A DNA stretch of 39,327 nt from an uncultured Bacteroidota bacterium (GTDB lineage: Bacteria; Bacteroidota; Bacteroidia; Flavobacteriales; BACL11). A model generated the notes under the pieces. It saw nothing but the letters and a program-made list of their open reading frames with translations, did not search any database and was not told where the DNA came from. Position 1 is the first letter of the stretch. Each line of letters begins with the position of its first letter. Location of the stretch: assembly GCA_902627575.1 (NCBI GenBank), contig CACOJQ010000011.1, positions 1 through 39,327 of the forward strand. The letters are read 5' to 3'. Positions 25,340 through 35,283 of the stretch are shown here, piece after piece. Position numbers and translations under genes: made by a program.

Positions 25340-26515
25340 ATGAATTTACAACAAACAAAAGCAAGATTTGGAATTATTGGAAACTGTCCTAGACTAGAAA
25401 CTGCTTTAAATGTTTCTTTACAAGTTGCTCCAACTGATATTTCTATTTTAGTTGTAGGGGAAAGCGGAACAGGTAAAGAAAATATTCCTAAAATTATACA
25501 TCAAAATAGTAATAGAAAGCATAATCCATATATTTCAGTTAATTGTGGTGCTATTCCAGAAGGAACTATTGACTCTGAACTTTTTGGACATGAAAAAGGG
25601 TCATTTACCGGAGCTCACGAAAAGAGAAAAGGTTATTTTGAGTCAGCTAACGAGGGAACAATTTTTTTAGATGAAGTTGGGGAGCTTCCTGTCGAATCCC
25701 AAGCAAGATTGTTAAGAGTATTAGAAAACGGAGAAATAATAAAAGTCGGGTCCTCCAAAGCACAAAAAGTTGATGTCAGAATTATTGCAGCTACTAATGT
25801 AAATTTACCCGAGGCTGTAAAAAAAGGTAAATTCAGAGAGGATTTATATTATAGATTAAATACGATTAGTATTAGTCTTCCTGCTTTAAGAAAAAGAGGA
25901 AACGATATAAATTTGCTATTTAAAAAATTTGCTGGAGATTTCTCAGAAAAATATAAAACACCTCCTATTAGATTATCTGATGAGGCATTAGATGTGTTAC
26001 TTAGATATCCGTGGCCTGGAAATATTAGACAACTAAGAAATTTTGTAGCTCAATTATCTATCATTGAGAAAGAAAGACTTATAACCGAAAACAAAATGTT
26101 AAGCTCTTTACCAAAGACCGACACTAACCAGATAATAAAATTTCAAGATGAATCAAAATCCGAACTGTCTGAAAGGGAAATTTTATATAAAGTTCTTTTT
26201 GACATGAAAAAAGATCTAAATGAACTTAAAAAGGTTACCTATGATTTAATTCAAAAAGAAGATAATAATGAAATTTTACAGTCGATAAACTCAACAATAT
26301 TTAAAGAAGAAAAAGAAAAAGAAAATCTTGTTCTAGAACAAGAACAAATAACTCAAACAATTGATGTAGAAGAATCTTTATCTTTATTTGAGCATGAAAA
26401 AAAACTAATAGAAAAATCATTATTAAAACACAAAGGAAAAAGAAAAAATGCAGCTTCTGAACTTGGTATTTCGGAAAGAACTCTTTACAGAAAGTTAAAA
26501 GAATTTGGATTATGA
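25340..26515 (+). CDS. Sigma-54-dependent transcriptional activator without sensor domain
   Basis: The product is a 391-residue AAA+ enhancer-binding protein that would remodel sigma-54 RNA polymerase. The AAA+ domain starts almost at the N-terminus. The Walker A is GESGTGKE (40-47), the sigma-54 contact loop is GSFTGA (87-92, Ser for the more usual Ala), and the Walker B is GTIFLDEVGEL (106-116). REDLYYRLNTISISLPALRKR and YPWPGNIRQLRNF follow. Then comes a charged linker, rich in Glu and Lys, at about 270-350, and a Fis-type helix-turn-helix (KNAASELGISERTLYRKLKEF) ends the protein. There is no receiver, GAF or PAS domain, so activity must be controlled by expression or a partner. It is 3 bp after miaB and overlaps lptE by 4 bp. 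Confidence 0.93.
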   Translation: MNLQQTKARFGIIGNCPRLETALNVSLQVAPTDISILVVGESGTGKENIPKIIHQNSNRKHNPYISVNCGAIPEGTIDSELFGHEKGSFTGAHEKRKGYFESANEGTIFLDEVGELPVESQARLLRVLENGEIIKVGSSKAQKVDVRIIAATNVNLPEAVKKGKFREDLYYRLNTISISLPALRKRGNDINLLFKKFAGDFSEKYKTPPIRLSDEALDVLLRYPWPGNIRQLRNFVAQLSIIEKERLITENKMLSSLPKTDTNQIIKFQDESKSELSEREILYKVLFDMKKDLNELKKVTYDLIQKEDNNEILQSINSTIFKEEKEKENLVLEQEQITQTIDVEESLSLFEHEKKLIEKSLLKHKGKRKNAASELGISERTLYRKLKEFGL

Positions 26516-27015
26516 AAACACACAAAATTGTAGCCATATTTTTTTATTTAACAATTATATCATGTAATATTTATTCATTTTCAGGTGCTTCAATTTCTGA
26601 GGAAATAAAATCTTTTTCATTAAACAATATTTACTCCCAAGTCTCAAATTCTCCCTCCTCCCTGAGCCAAATAACTAAAGATAATTTACAAGATCTTATT
26701 TTAAGTCAAACTAATCTTGCTTTATTAGATGAAAGTATAGCGGATTTAAATTTTTCAGCAAGTATAACTAAGTATGAAATCAAGCCAATTGCGATAAATG
26801 CCAATGAAACTACAGCAAAAAACAGACTAACCATAAACTTAAAAGTTGATTACACAAATGCAAAAAATAAAAATTTAAATTATAATACTACATTTAGTAG
26901 ATACAGAGACTTTGATAGCTCAATAAATTTTGCAGAAATAGAATTAGATTTAATTAATGAAATTACGAAAGAACTTGCAGAAGACACCTTTAATAAAGCA
27001 TTTGTTAATTGGTAA
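26512..27015 (+). CDS. lptE: LPS-assembly lipoprotein LptE (Bacteroidota type)
   Basis: LptE plugs the LptD barrel and helps deliver LPS to the outer leaflet. The 167-residue product has a lipoprotein signal (hydrophobic residues 6-16) with Cys18 in IISC. After it comes NIYSFSGASISEEIKSFSL, which matches the start of mature LptE in this phylum, where a Cys-x-hydrophobic-Tyr-Ser-Phe-x-Gly-Ala-Ser pattern is usual. The rest alternates helices and strands and ends AEDTFNKAFVNW, also typical. The start overlaps the sigma-54 activator stop as ATGA. It is short but complete. Placed beside secG and a TPR gene, it belongs to a conserved envelope neighbourhood. Confidence 0.88.
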   Translation: MKTHKIVAIFFYLTIISCNIYSFSGASISEEIKSFSLNNIYSQVSNSPSSLSQITKDNLQDLILSQTNLALLDESIADLNFSASITKYEIKPIAINANETTAKNRLTINLKVDYTNAKNKNLNYNTTFSRYRDFDSSINFAEIELDLINEITKELAEDTFNKAFVNW

Positions 27016-27665
27016 TGGATAATAATAAAATCATATCATACATTAAAAATATTGACAATCTTAATAAAGAAGAAATTAGTCAAATTGATAATCTAATATT
27101 AAAGTATCCGTATTTTCAAACCAGCTACTTGATTTTAGCTAAAGCGTTGCTAATTTCAGACAGTATAAGATTTAACAATTTTTTAAAAAAAGCTGCCGCA
27201 ACATGTATAAACAGAAAAATTCTATTTAATATTATTAAATCAAAAAATTCACAAACAACAATTTTAAAAGACTTAAATACAATTGAAAAGAAACAAAATG
27301 TTTCATCTACACTTAAATTTAACAATGATGAATTATATTCTTTTTCTGATTGGCTATCTATACATAATTTACAAAAAATAAAAAGAACAGAAAAATCTTC
27401 TGACAAACTAATAAACGAGTTTTTAGAGAAAAAAATTACAATTAAAAACAATAAAAAAACAAAATTTTTTAAAGCTCCTGAAGCTGCAAAAGAAAGCTTA
27501 ATAGAAAATACAGAATTAGTTACGCCTACACTTGCGAAGGTATATTTTGAACAGCAACATTATGAAAAGGCATTAGATTCGTACAAAAAATTAATTTTGA
27601 AATATCCAAAAAAAAGTACTTTCTTTGCAGCCCAAATAAAATTAATAAAAAATAAAATAAAATAA
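27015..27665 (+). CDS. TPR-containing conserved protein of unknown function
   Basis: The 216-residue product has no signal peptide and is very rich in Lys, Asn and Ile. N-terminal LILKYPYFQTSYLILAKAL and C-terminal LAKVYFEQQHYEKALDSYKKLILKYP read as tetratricopeptide-like helices; the second is a good single TPR. Between them is YSFSDWLSIHNLQ, a conserved-looking aromatic patch, and a basic linker. Proteins of this layout sit between lptE and secG in other Flavobacteriia, as I recall, without a known function. The start ATG at 27015-27017 overlaps the lptE stop by one base (TAATG); the TTG two codons upstream is less likely. It probably acts as a cytosolic scaffold, which is inference. Confidence 0.75.
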   Translation: MDNNKIISYIKNIDNLNKEEISQIDNLILKYPYFQTSYLILAKALLISDSIRFNNFLKKAAATCINRKILFNIIKSKNSQTTILKDLNTIEKKQNVSSTLKFNNDELYSFSDWLSIHNLQKIKRTEKSSDKLINEFLEKKITIKNNKKTKFFKAPEAAKESLIENTELVTPTLAKVYFEQQHYEKALDSYKKLILKYPKKSTFFAAQIKLIKNKIK

Positions 27666-27667
27666 AA

Positions 27668-27973
27668 ATGTCAAACTTCTTAATTATTTTAATAATCATA
27701 ACTTGTGTACTTCTATTATTAATTGTTTTAGCTCAAAATCCAAAAGGAGGTGGTTTATCTTCAGCCTTTGGAGGTGGAGGTGGGAATCAGATTATGGGAG
27801 CAAAAAAAACAACTGATTTTTTAGAAAAAACAACATGGACATTGGTTATTGCATTAATAATTTTATCATTAGCAACAAACTACATAGCTATATCAAAAAG
27901 TAATAAATCAAATCCAATTAAAGGTATTGAAAATACGCTACCTACAAATAATCAGTCACAATCAGCGCAGTAA
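27668..27973 (+). CDS. secG: Preprotein translocase subunit SecG
   Basis: SecG is the small accessory subunit of the SecYEG channel. The 101-residue product has two membrane helices (about 3-21 and 55-73) joined by a loop with the family signature VLAQNPKGGGLSSAFGGGGGNQIMG, here given as LAQNPKGGGLSSAFGG and NQIMG. The tail is short and polar. The ATG at 27668 is 2 bp past the TPR-gene stop. Co-transcription with lptE puts two envelope-biogenesis genes ahead of groESL. No defect is visible. Confidence 0.95.
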   Translation: MSNFLIILIIITCVLLLLIVLAQNPKGGGLSSAFGGGGGNQIMGAKKTTDFLEKTTWTLVIALIILSLATNYIAISKSNKSNPIKGIENTLPTNNQSQSAQ

Positions 27974-27975
27974 GA

Positions 27976-28014
27976 ATGACAACTTATACTAATAATTATG
28001 TTCTTGCATGACAA
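27976..28014 (+). repeat. Two ATGACAA boxes upstream of groES
   Basis: Identical heptamers ATGACAA occur at 27976-27982 and 28008-28014, on the same strand and 32 bp apart, about three helical turns. They lie 20-60 bp before the sigma-54-like element, where an activator could bind. A TGACAA core also occurs in the left arm of the inverted repeat before miaB. The function is a guess. Confidence 0.4.
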
Positions 28015-28034
28015 AATTACATTTTAACTTACTA

Positions 28035-28050
28035 TGGCATAATATTTGTA
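28035..28050 (+). promoter_or_regulatory. Sigma-54-like -24/-12 promoter before groES
   Basis: TGGCATAATATTTGTA keeps the GG and the GC-like GT dinucleotide exactly 10 bp apart, as in the consensus TGGCAC-N5-TTGC. The start of transcription would be near 28061, giving a leader of about 49 bp. The same bases come close to, but do not match, the housekeeping TAnnTTTG element (TAATATTTG has one base too many). Confidence 0.5.
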
Positions 28051-28109
28051 GTTTGTTAAATTAAAAATATAAATTAAATAACACAATAATAATTAAACAA
28101 TTTAAAACG

Positions 28110-28391
28110 ATGTCAAAAATAAAAATCATACCACTTGCAGATAGAGTTATAATTAAGCAAGCGGTAGCAGAAACAAAAACTGCATCAGGAATAATTATTC
28201 CAGACACAGCTCAAGAAAAACCTCAAAAAGGTACAGTAGTATCAGTAGGAAGTGGGACAAAAGAACATTCTATGACTGTCAAAGCTGGTGACACCATATT
28301 ATATGGGAAATACGCTGGAAATGAATTAAAACATGAGGGAGAAGATTACCTCATAATGAAAGAATCTGAAATTTTAGCAATCTTAAAATAA
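28110..28391 (+). CDS. groES: Co-chaperonin GroES
   Basis: GroES is the heptameric lid of the GroEL chaperonin. The 93-residue product is of normal length for Bacteroidota. It contains [10 protein letters not shown] at the N-terminus, a mobile loop [19 protein letters not shown] (about 22-40), GTVVSVGSG, and [17 protein letters not shown], all in the standard order, ending ESEILAIL. The ATG at 28110 is preceded by an A-rich stretch with no Shine-Dalgarno sequence. It is 136 bp from secG and 6 bp before groEL, so it can be expressed both from its own promoter region and by read-through from the miaB promoter. Confidence 0.97.
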   Translation: MSKIKIIPLADRVIIKQAVAETKTASGIIIPDTAQEKPQKGTVVSVGSGTKEHSMTVKAGDTILYGKYAGNELKHEGEDYLIMKESEILAILK

Positions 28392-30032
<1,641 letters not shown>

Positions 30033-30055
30033 AAATTTAATTTTGATTAAATTTA

Positions 30056-30089
30056 AACCCCTGTTAACGAACTTAACAGGGGTTTTTTT
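30056..30089. terminator. Strong hairpin terminator between convergent groEL and ftsZ
   Basis: A perfect 12-bp stem, AACCCCTGTTAA (30056-30067) and TTAACAGGGGTT (30073-30084), with a five-base loop is followed by a run of Ts to 30089 on the plus strand. It ends groEL transcription. The stop codon of ftsZ (30088-30090) lies in the T-run, so ftsZ transcripts read through the same hairpin. On that strand the tail is a weaker T/A mix. Confidence 0.9.
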
Positions 30090-31869
30090 AGTCAATGTTA
30101 TCATGCAAAAATGAATTATCCTGCCTCAATTCAGTTTTTTTTTCATTTTTAGAATCTAAAGTGAAAGATGAAATCTCACTTTTTGAGGAGTGACTTACAC
30201 TAGATAATTCAATGTTATTTCTTTTATATGCAGGAACATCTTCCAACGAAGTTAATCCAGATGGAGTTCTCAACTGCATAGAAATAGTTCTTAATCTTTC
30301 TTCTCTTTCTCTTGCTTGAACTTTCATTGCATCAGAATTTATCTCAAGATTTTCAATAGTTTCTATTTTATTTTCATTTTGTATTTCTTCATTCTCATCT
30401 AATTTTAAAACAATTTTTTCATCTTGATTTTGTCCTTGATCTTTTTTAAAATTAATATCATTATCTTTAGATTCGGCTTTAAATATCTCCTCGCGCTTAT
30501 TTTCTTCCTTTTTAATTTTATTTTCAGAAATACAATTTTCTAAATCTAACGTATTATTTATATCGGAATCAATATTATCGATTGTATCGCTTAAATCAAG
30601 TACAATTTTATTATTATTCACAAATGATTCTTCTTTATGTAACTGATTTTTTGTTAAATTGTCATTCTCAAGTCCATTATTTATTTGATCATTTAAGATT
30701 TCATTAGTTTCGTCATTTTTAACACTATCGAAATTAAAATCATTTTCATTTTCTAATAAAGATGTTTGGTATCCTAATTCCTTTTCGGAAGAGAGATCAT
30801 TAATTTCTTTGGATTCTAAATCCGAATTATTAATTTGTTCAATATTCTGATTTAAATCAATAACTGTTTTCTTTTTAGGTTTTCTTTTCTCCTCAAAACC
30901 AGTTGCTATCACTGTAACACTAATTGATAGTCCTAAGTCAGGATCAATACCTATCCCCTCAATTATATTAACATTTGTTCCTGCTGCTTGTTGTATTTTA
31001 TTTTTAATTTTGGCTAATTCTGACATTTTTATCTCTCCTTCACCATCTCCGGTAACAATTTTTAGTAACACTTGCTTGGCGCCAGTAATATCATTATCAT
31101 TTAACAAAGGAGAATCTAGTGCTTGAACAACAGCCTCAATTGCTCTATTTTCACCTTCAACTTTTGCTTGACCCATTACAGCTGTTCCACTATTTTCTAA
31201 TACTTTTCTAGCGTCATTTAAATCAATATTAACCAAAAGATGCTGTGAAATAACTTCAGCAATTCCTTTTGTTGCAGTGTTTAGAACTTCATTTGCTTTT
31301 GCAAAAGCAGATGTAAAAGTAAGATCTCCGTAAACTTCAATTAATTTTTCATTATCAATAACTAATAGAGTATCTACATATTTTTTTAGCTCAAGAATTC
31401 CCTCGTCAGCATATTTTCTTCTAAAGCCTCCTTCAGTTGCAAAAGGAACTGTAACAACTCCTACTGTCAATATACTCTTTTCTTTTGCAATTTCAGCAAT
31501 TATAGGGGCTGCACCTGTACCAGTGCCCCCTCCCATACCTGCAGTAATAAACAACATTTTTGTATTAGAGTCTAGTAATTCAGTAATTCGATCAGAACTT
31601 TCTTCAGCGGCACGTTTTCCCACATCAGGGTTGGCTCCTGCTCCTAATCCTTCAGTTAAATTAATCCCAAGTTGTATCTTTGTTGGAACTAAACTTGCTT
31701 CTAGAGCTTGTGCATCTGTATTACAGACAACAAAATCTACCCCATTTATTCCATTTTCAAACATATAATTTACTGCATTACTACCACCACCACCAATTCC
31801 CATAACTTTAATTTGAGATGATTGATTTTTTGGCATTTGAAACTCCATATCTAAATTTATTTCAGTCAT
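30088..31869 (-). CDS. ftsZ: Cell division GTPase FtsZ
   Basis: FtsZ polymerises into the Z-ring at midcell. The 593-residue product has the N-terminal GTPase domain (VMGIGGGGSNAVNYM at 22-36; tubulin signature GMGGGTGTGAAP at 111-122; GEGEIKMSELAKIKNKIQ in the C-terminal subdomain), ending about residue 330. A long linker of about 200 residues follows, very rich in Asn, Asp, Glu and Lys. Then come a conserved TPSGLTSLEDVPAYKRNN stretch and the terminal RQDNSFLHDNID, which is the flavobacterial form of the tail that should bind FtsA. The length is within the range of the phylum. It follows ftsA after 15 bp and is the last gene of the cluster. Confidence 0.98.
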   Translation of the reverse strand: MTEINLDMEFQMPKNQSSQIKVMGIGGGGSNAVNYMFENGINGVDFVVCNTDAQALEASLVPTKIQLGINLTEGLGAGANPDVGKRAAEESSDRITELLDSNTKMLFITAGMGGGTGTGAAPIIAEIAKEKSILTVGVVTVPFATEGGFRRKYADEGILELKKYVDTLLVIDNEKLIEVYGDLTFTSAFAKANEVLNTATKGIAEVISQHLLVNIDLNDARKVLENSGTAVMGQAKVEGENRAIEAVVQALDSPLLNDNDITGAKQVLLKIVTGDGEGEIKMSELAKIKNKIQQAAGTNVNIIEGIGIDPDLGLSISVTVIATGFEEKRKPKKKTVIDLNQNIEQINNSDLESKEINDLSSEKELGYQTSLLENENDFNFDSVKNDETNEILNDQINNGLENDNLTKNQLHKEESFVNNNKIVLDLSDTIDNIDSDINNTLDLENCISENKIKKEENKREEIFKAESKDNDINFKKDQGQNQDEKIVLKLDENEEIQNENKIETIENLEINSDAMKVQAREREERLRTISMQLRTPSGLTSLEDVPAYKRNNIELSSVSHSSKSEISSFTLDSKNEKKTELRQDNSFLHDNID

Positions 31870-31884
31870 ATTTATTTATTTTTA

Positions 31885-33165
31885 TTAATTAACCTGGTCT
31901 TCAATAAACCAGCTACTAATTCTATCAATTAAGGATTCTTTGTCTCCTTCTTTAATTTTTGTGTTAATATTATTAATTTTTGAATTTTCTTCTAATTCTT
32001 CAAATCCTTTCAAAACTAAACCTACGCCAGTAGAATACATTGGACTAACAACTAAATCCTTTGATTCAGGACCAAGATGTTCATTAGGATAACCAATTCT
32101 TACATCTTTACCAGTAATATAAGACACTAACTGCTTTAAATTTCTTATCATAGAACCACCACCAGTCATAACAATACCAGTCATTAATTTATTTTCATAA
32201 CCAGAGGATTTGATTTCATGGTATACAAGATCTATAATTTCATTATATCTTGCACCAATAATTTCTGATAAATTCTTCACAGCAATTTCTTTTGGTGGGC
32301 TATTTCTTAGACCAGGTATTGCAACTACAACATTTTCTTGTTCATCTGTATACATAACAGACCCAAATTTTATTTTTAGTAGTTCAGCCTGCTTTTCTAA
32401 AATTTCTAATCCTGATTTAATATCTTTAGTAATAATATTACCTCCAAAGGGTATAACTGCAGTATGCCTAATTATATTACCTAAAAAAATAGCAACATCT
32501 GTTGTGCCTCCTCCAATATCAACAAGCGCAACTCCCTCTCTTAATTCATCATCGTCTAATGTTGCCACTGCTGATGCAAAAGGCTCTAAAATTAAGTCCA
32601 CCGGATTTAGACCTGCTTTTTCAACACATTTTATGATATTCCTGACTGCTCCAATTTGGGCAGTAATTACATGAAAATTAGCTTCTAATTTTACTCCAGA
32701 CATACCCACAGGATCTTCAATGCCGTCCTCTCCATCTACTGTATATTCCTGAGGAATTACATGTATAACTTTTTCTCCAGGAATAGTTACAATCTTAAAC
32801 ATATTAGACTTTAATTTATCAATATCGCTCTTGTTGATTTCTAGCTCAATATTATCTCGAACAATTTCCCCCCTATGTTGTAAGCTTTTGATATGCTGTC
32901 CTGCAATTCCAACAAATACATCTTTTATTTCTAGATCTAATTGCTTTTTGACATGATCGATCGCATCTAATATTGAGGTAACAGTCTTGTCAATATTAGA
33001 TACAATACCTCTGCTGACGCCACTAGAAACAGAGCATCCGTTAGATAGAATCTCTAACTTTCCATTTTGATTTTTCTTTCCTATCATTACAGAAATTTTT
33101 GTTGTTCCAATATCTAGACCTACAACAATTGCATCAGCTGGAATATTTTTGATTGATTTTATCAT
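31885..33165 (-). CDS. ftsA: Cell division protein FtsA
   Basis: FtsA is the actin-fold protein that tethers FtsZ filaments to the membrane. The product is 426 aa from the ATG at 33163-33165. It has VGLDIGTTKISVMIG (phosphate 1 motif), the 1C-domain stretch DVFVGIAGQHIKSL, ALVDIGGGTTDVAIF (phosphate 2) and GIVMTGGGSMIRNL (adenosine motif). It ends with a short, probably amphipathic helix (IDRISSWFIED), the likely membrane anchor. The open frame also has a TTG 24 bp upstream that would overlap the ftsQ stop by 20 bp; the ATG gives the cleaner start, with a gap of 4 bp. It is between ftsQ and ftsZ as usual. Confidence 0.96.
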   Translation of the reverse strand: MIKSIKNIPADAIVVGLDIGTTKISVMIGKKNQNGKLEILSNGCSVSSGVSRGIVSNIDKTVTSILDAIDHVKKQLDLEIKDVFVGIAGQHIKSLQHRGEIVRDNIELEINKSDIDKLKSNMFKIVTIPGEKVIHVIPQEYTVDGEDGIEDPVGMSGVKLEANFHVITAQIGAVRNIIKCVEKAGLNPVDLILEPFASAVATLDDDELREGVALVDIGGGTTDVAIFLGNIIRHTAVIPFGGNIITKDIKSGLEILEKQAELLKIKFGSVMYTDEQENVVVAIPGLRNSPPKEIAVKNLSEIIGARYNEIIDLVYHEIKSSGYENKLMTGIVMTGGGSMIRNLKQLVSYITGKDVRIGYPNEHLGPESKDLVVSPMYSTGVGLVLKGFEELEENSKINNINTKIKEGDKESLIDRISSWFIEDQVN

Positions 33166-33169
33166 TTTT

Positions 33170-33889
33170 TTATCTTTTTGTACATACAATCTGATTATTA
33201 AATTTTAGATTAATTTCACTGTAAGTTTGCCAACCTTTATTAGAAATTGCTTTAGTATAAAATTTATATAAATTATCTAATTTAAACGATATATTGTTGA
33301 AATCCCCAATATTAATTTTATGATCTCCAATATTTGGTATTAAGAAAATATCTTCTTCAGCAAAGTGTATTTGGCATATTTGTGCATACCAGAACTTAGA
33401 TTTACTCAAAAAGCTAATAAAATCAAAAATTTCTTTGTGATGGGTAGTATTAATATTTCCAGAAGCAACTATCAGTTTAGGAAAATAATTTTCACATAGC
33501 TTCATTTTATCTCCGTACTCATCTAAATAATAATCATCATGCAAAGTTTTAATTCTAACAACTGCTTTTTTTTGTTTAACAAGAATTCCAATATTTCCAT
33601 TTTGTTCAAAATAAACTTCTGCATTTTTAATTGCTGGATGAAGCATCAGATACGCTTCCAATTTTGCTGATTGAAATCTATTTATTTTTGTATTACCTAA
33701 ATTTGGAAATAATTTTTTGATATATTTAAATATGTTTTGATCAGTTAAAAATTTTTCTTCTGTCGCAACAACAGATATATGATTTATTTTTATTTTTTGA
33801 TTTAGTATGCTTCTGTTTGTAAACTTTATTACGAAAATAAAAATAGAAATTAATAAAAACCACTTTGATATTTTAAGAAAACTAATCAT
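33170..33889 (-). CDS. ftsQ: Cell division protein FtsQ
   Basis: FtsQ is a bitopic inner-membrane protein of the divisome. The 239-residue product has a cytosolic N-terminus of about eight residues, one membrane helix (about 10-23) and a periplasmic part. KINHISVVATEEKFLTDQNIFKYI is a divergent POTRA domain, followed by a beta-domain that includes AVVRIKTLHDDYYLDEYGDKM. The sequence itself is poorly conserved, as in all FtsQ proteins, and the call leans on topology and the place between murC and ftsA. The ATG overlaps the murC stop by one base (TAATG), so the two are translationally coupled. Confidence 0.88.
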   Translation of the reverse strand: MISFLKISKWFLLISIFIFVIKFTNRSILNQKIKINHISVVATEEKFLTDQNIFKYIKKLFPNLGNTKINRFQSAKLEAYLMLHPAIKNAEVYFEQNGNIGILVKQKKAVVRIKTLHDDYYLDEYGDKMKLCENYFPKLIVASGNINTTHHKEIFDFISFLSKSKFWYAQICQIHFAEEDIFLIPNIGDHKINIGDFNNISFKLDNLYKFYTKAISNKGWQTYSEINLKFNNQIVCTKR

Positions 33890-35283
33890 TAATTCAGTAT
33901 TTTTTTGATTGGTTTTGCAAAAATTCCTATGTCACCTGCGCCAAGAGTCAATAATATATCTAGATTACTTTGCTTTAAAACTGATAATAAATTTTTCTTA
34001 TTACAAAGAGATTTATTACTGTTGTTACATAGTTTTAACAACATTTCTGATGTAACACCTTCAATTGGCTTTTCTCTTGCAGCATAAATATCCAATAAAA
34101 TAAGTTCATCAACATGAGCAAATGAATCAGCAAAATCTTGCGCTAAATCTCTTGTTCTAGTATATAAATGTGGCTGAAAAATAACTGTTAATTTTCTAAA
34201 AGGATAAATATCTTTAACAGTAGCAATCGTTGCCTTAACCTCATTAGGATGATGTGCATAATCATCAATGTATACAAGCTTTTCACTATCAATATGTTTT
34301 TGAAATCTTCTGTTTATGCCTTTAAATGTTGAAAAAGCATCATTTATTTCAAGTTCAGACAAACCTAAGTAAGATGCTACAACTGATGCAGACAAAGCAT
34401 TACTTATATTATGTATTCCAGGCATATTAATACCTACCAAACTTTTGTTTTTAATTATATTCTTATTTATCTTTGATTTAATATCAAAATAATATTTATT
34501 TTTTTTCTTTTGAATATGTTCCGCAAAAATTGTAGCATGTTTACTTTTAGCAGAATATGTAAGTTTTAATCCATTAACTGGAGTTGGAAAAACATAATCT
34601 ATTGAACTTTCAACTAATAATAGCCCATCATTTTTTACTTGACTAGCGAATTGATGAAACGCTAAAAATAAATCATTTATATCATCATAAATATCTAAAT
34701 GATCAGGGCTAATTGATGTTATTATAGCAATATCAGGATTTAAATGTAAAAAAGATTTATCGAACTCGTCAGCTTCAACAATCATTAAGTCAATCTCATC
34801 AGAAATCAAAAAATTACTTTCATAATTCGAACTAATACCACCTAAAAATGCTAAAATATTTCTTTTGTTATAATTTAAAATATGTGCTAACATTGTTGAA
34901 GTAGTAGTTTTTCCATGAGTTCCTGCAATTGCTATTGTATATAGTTTCTTAGAAATTAAGCCTAAAATCTCTGCTCTCTTTAGGACATTAATTTGTTTCT
35001 TTATAAATAAATTGAGTAAAGTATTTTCTGAACTAATTGCGGGGGTATAGACAACTAAAATCTCGCTTATGTTAGAATTTACCAATTCTTCTGGCAAGCT
35101 TTGTTCATTAGCAGTATATGTTATATTAATACCTTCGTTTTCTAGTTGAAAACATAAGTCTGATCTTTGTCTGTCATATCCAAAAACTTTCTTTCCTTTA
35201 ACATTAAAATAACGTGCTAATGCGCTCATTCCAATGCCTCCAACTCCTAAAAAATAAATATATTTTAAAGAATTTAAATTCAT
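33889..35283 (-). CDS. murC: UDP-N-acetylmuramate-L-alanine ligase MurC
   Basis: MurC adds L-Ala to UDP-MurNAc in the cytosol, the first amino acid of the stem peptide. The 464-residue product has the N-terminal Rossmann-like motif FLGVGGIGMSALARYF, the ATP P-loop AIAGTHGKTTTSTMLAH, the central IVEADEFDKSFLHL and SPDHLDIYDD, and YIDDYAHHPNEVKATI in the substrate-binding part. HIFQPHLYTRT-like FQPHLYTRTRDLAQDF is also present. It starts at ATG 35281-35283 in an ATGA overlap with the murG stop. All catalytic regions are intact. Confidence 0.98.
   Translation of the reverse strand: MNLNSLKYIYFLGVGGIGMSALARYFNVKGKKVFGYDRQRSDLCFQLENEGINITYTANEQSLPEELVNSNISEILVVYTPAISSENTLLNLFIKKQINVLKRAEILGLISKKLYTIAIAGTHGKTTTSTMLAHILNYNKRNILAFLGGISSNYESNFLISDEIDLMIVEADEFDKSFLHLNPDIAIITSISPDHLDIYDDINDLFLAFHQFASQVKNDGLLLVESSIDYVFPTPVNGLKLTYSAKSKHATIFAEHIQKKKNKYYFDIKSKINKNIIKNKSLVGINMPGIHNISNALSASVVASYLGLSELEINDAFSTFKGINRRFQKHIDSEKLVYIDDYAHHPNEVKATIATVKDIYPFRKLTVIFQPHLYTRTRDLAQDFADSFAHVDELILLDIYAAREKPIEGVTSEMLLKLCNNSNKSLCNKKNLLSVLKQSNLDILLTLGAGDIGIFAKPIKKILN

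Noticed and set aside
33166..33189. TTG start of ftsA that overlaps ftsQ
   Set aside because: It would add eight Lys-rich residues not expected in FtsA, while an ATG at 33163-33165 is placed cleanly after the ftsQ stop.
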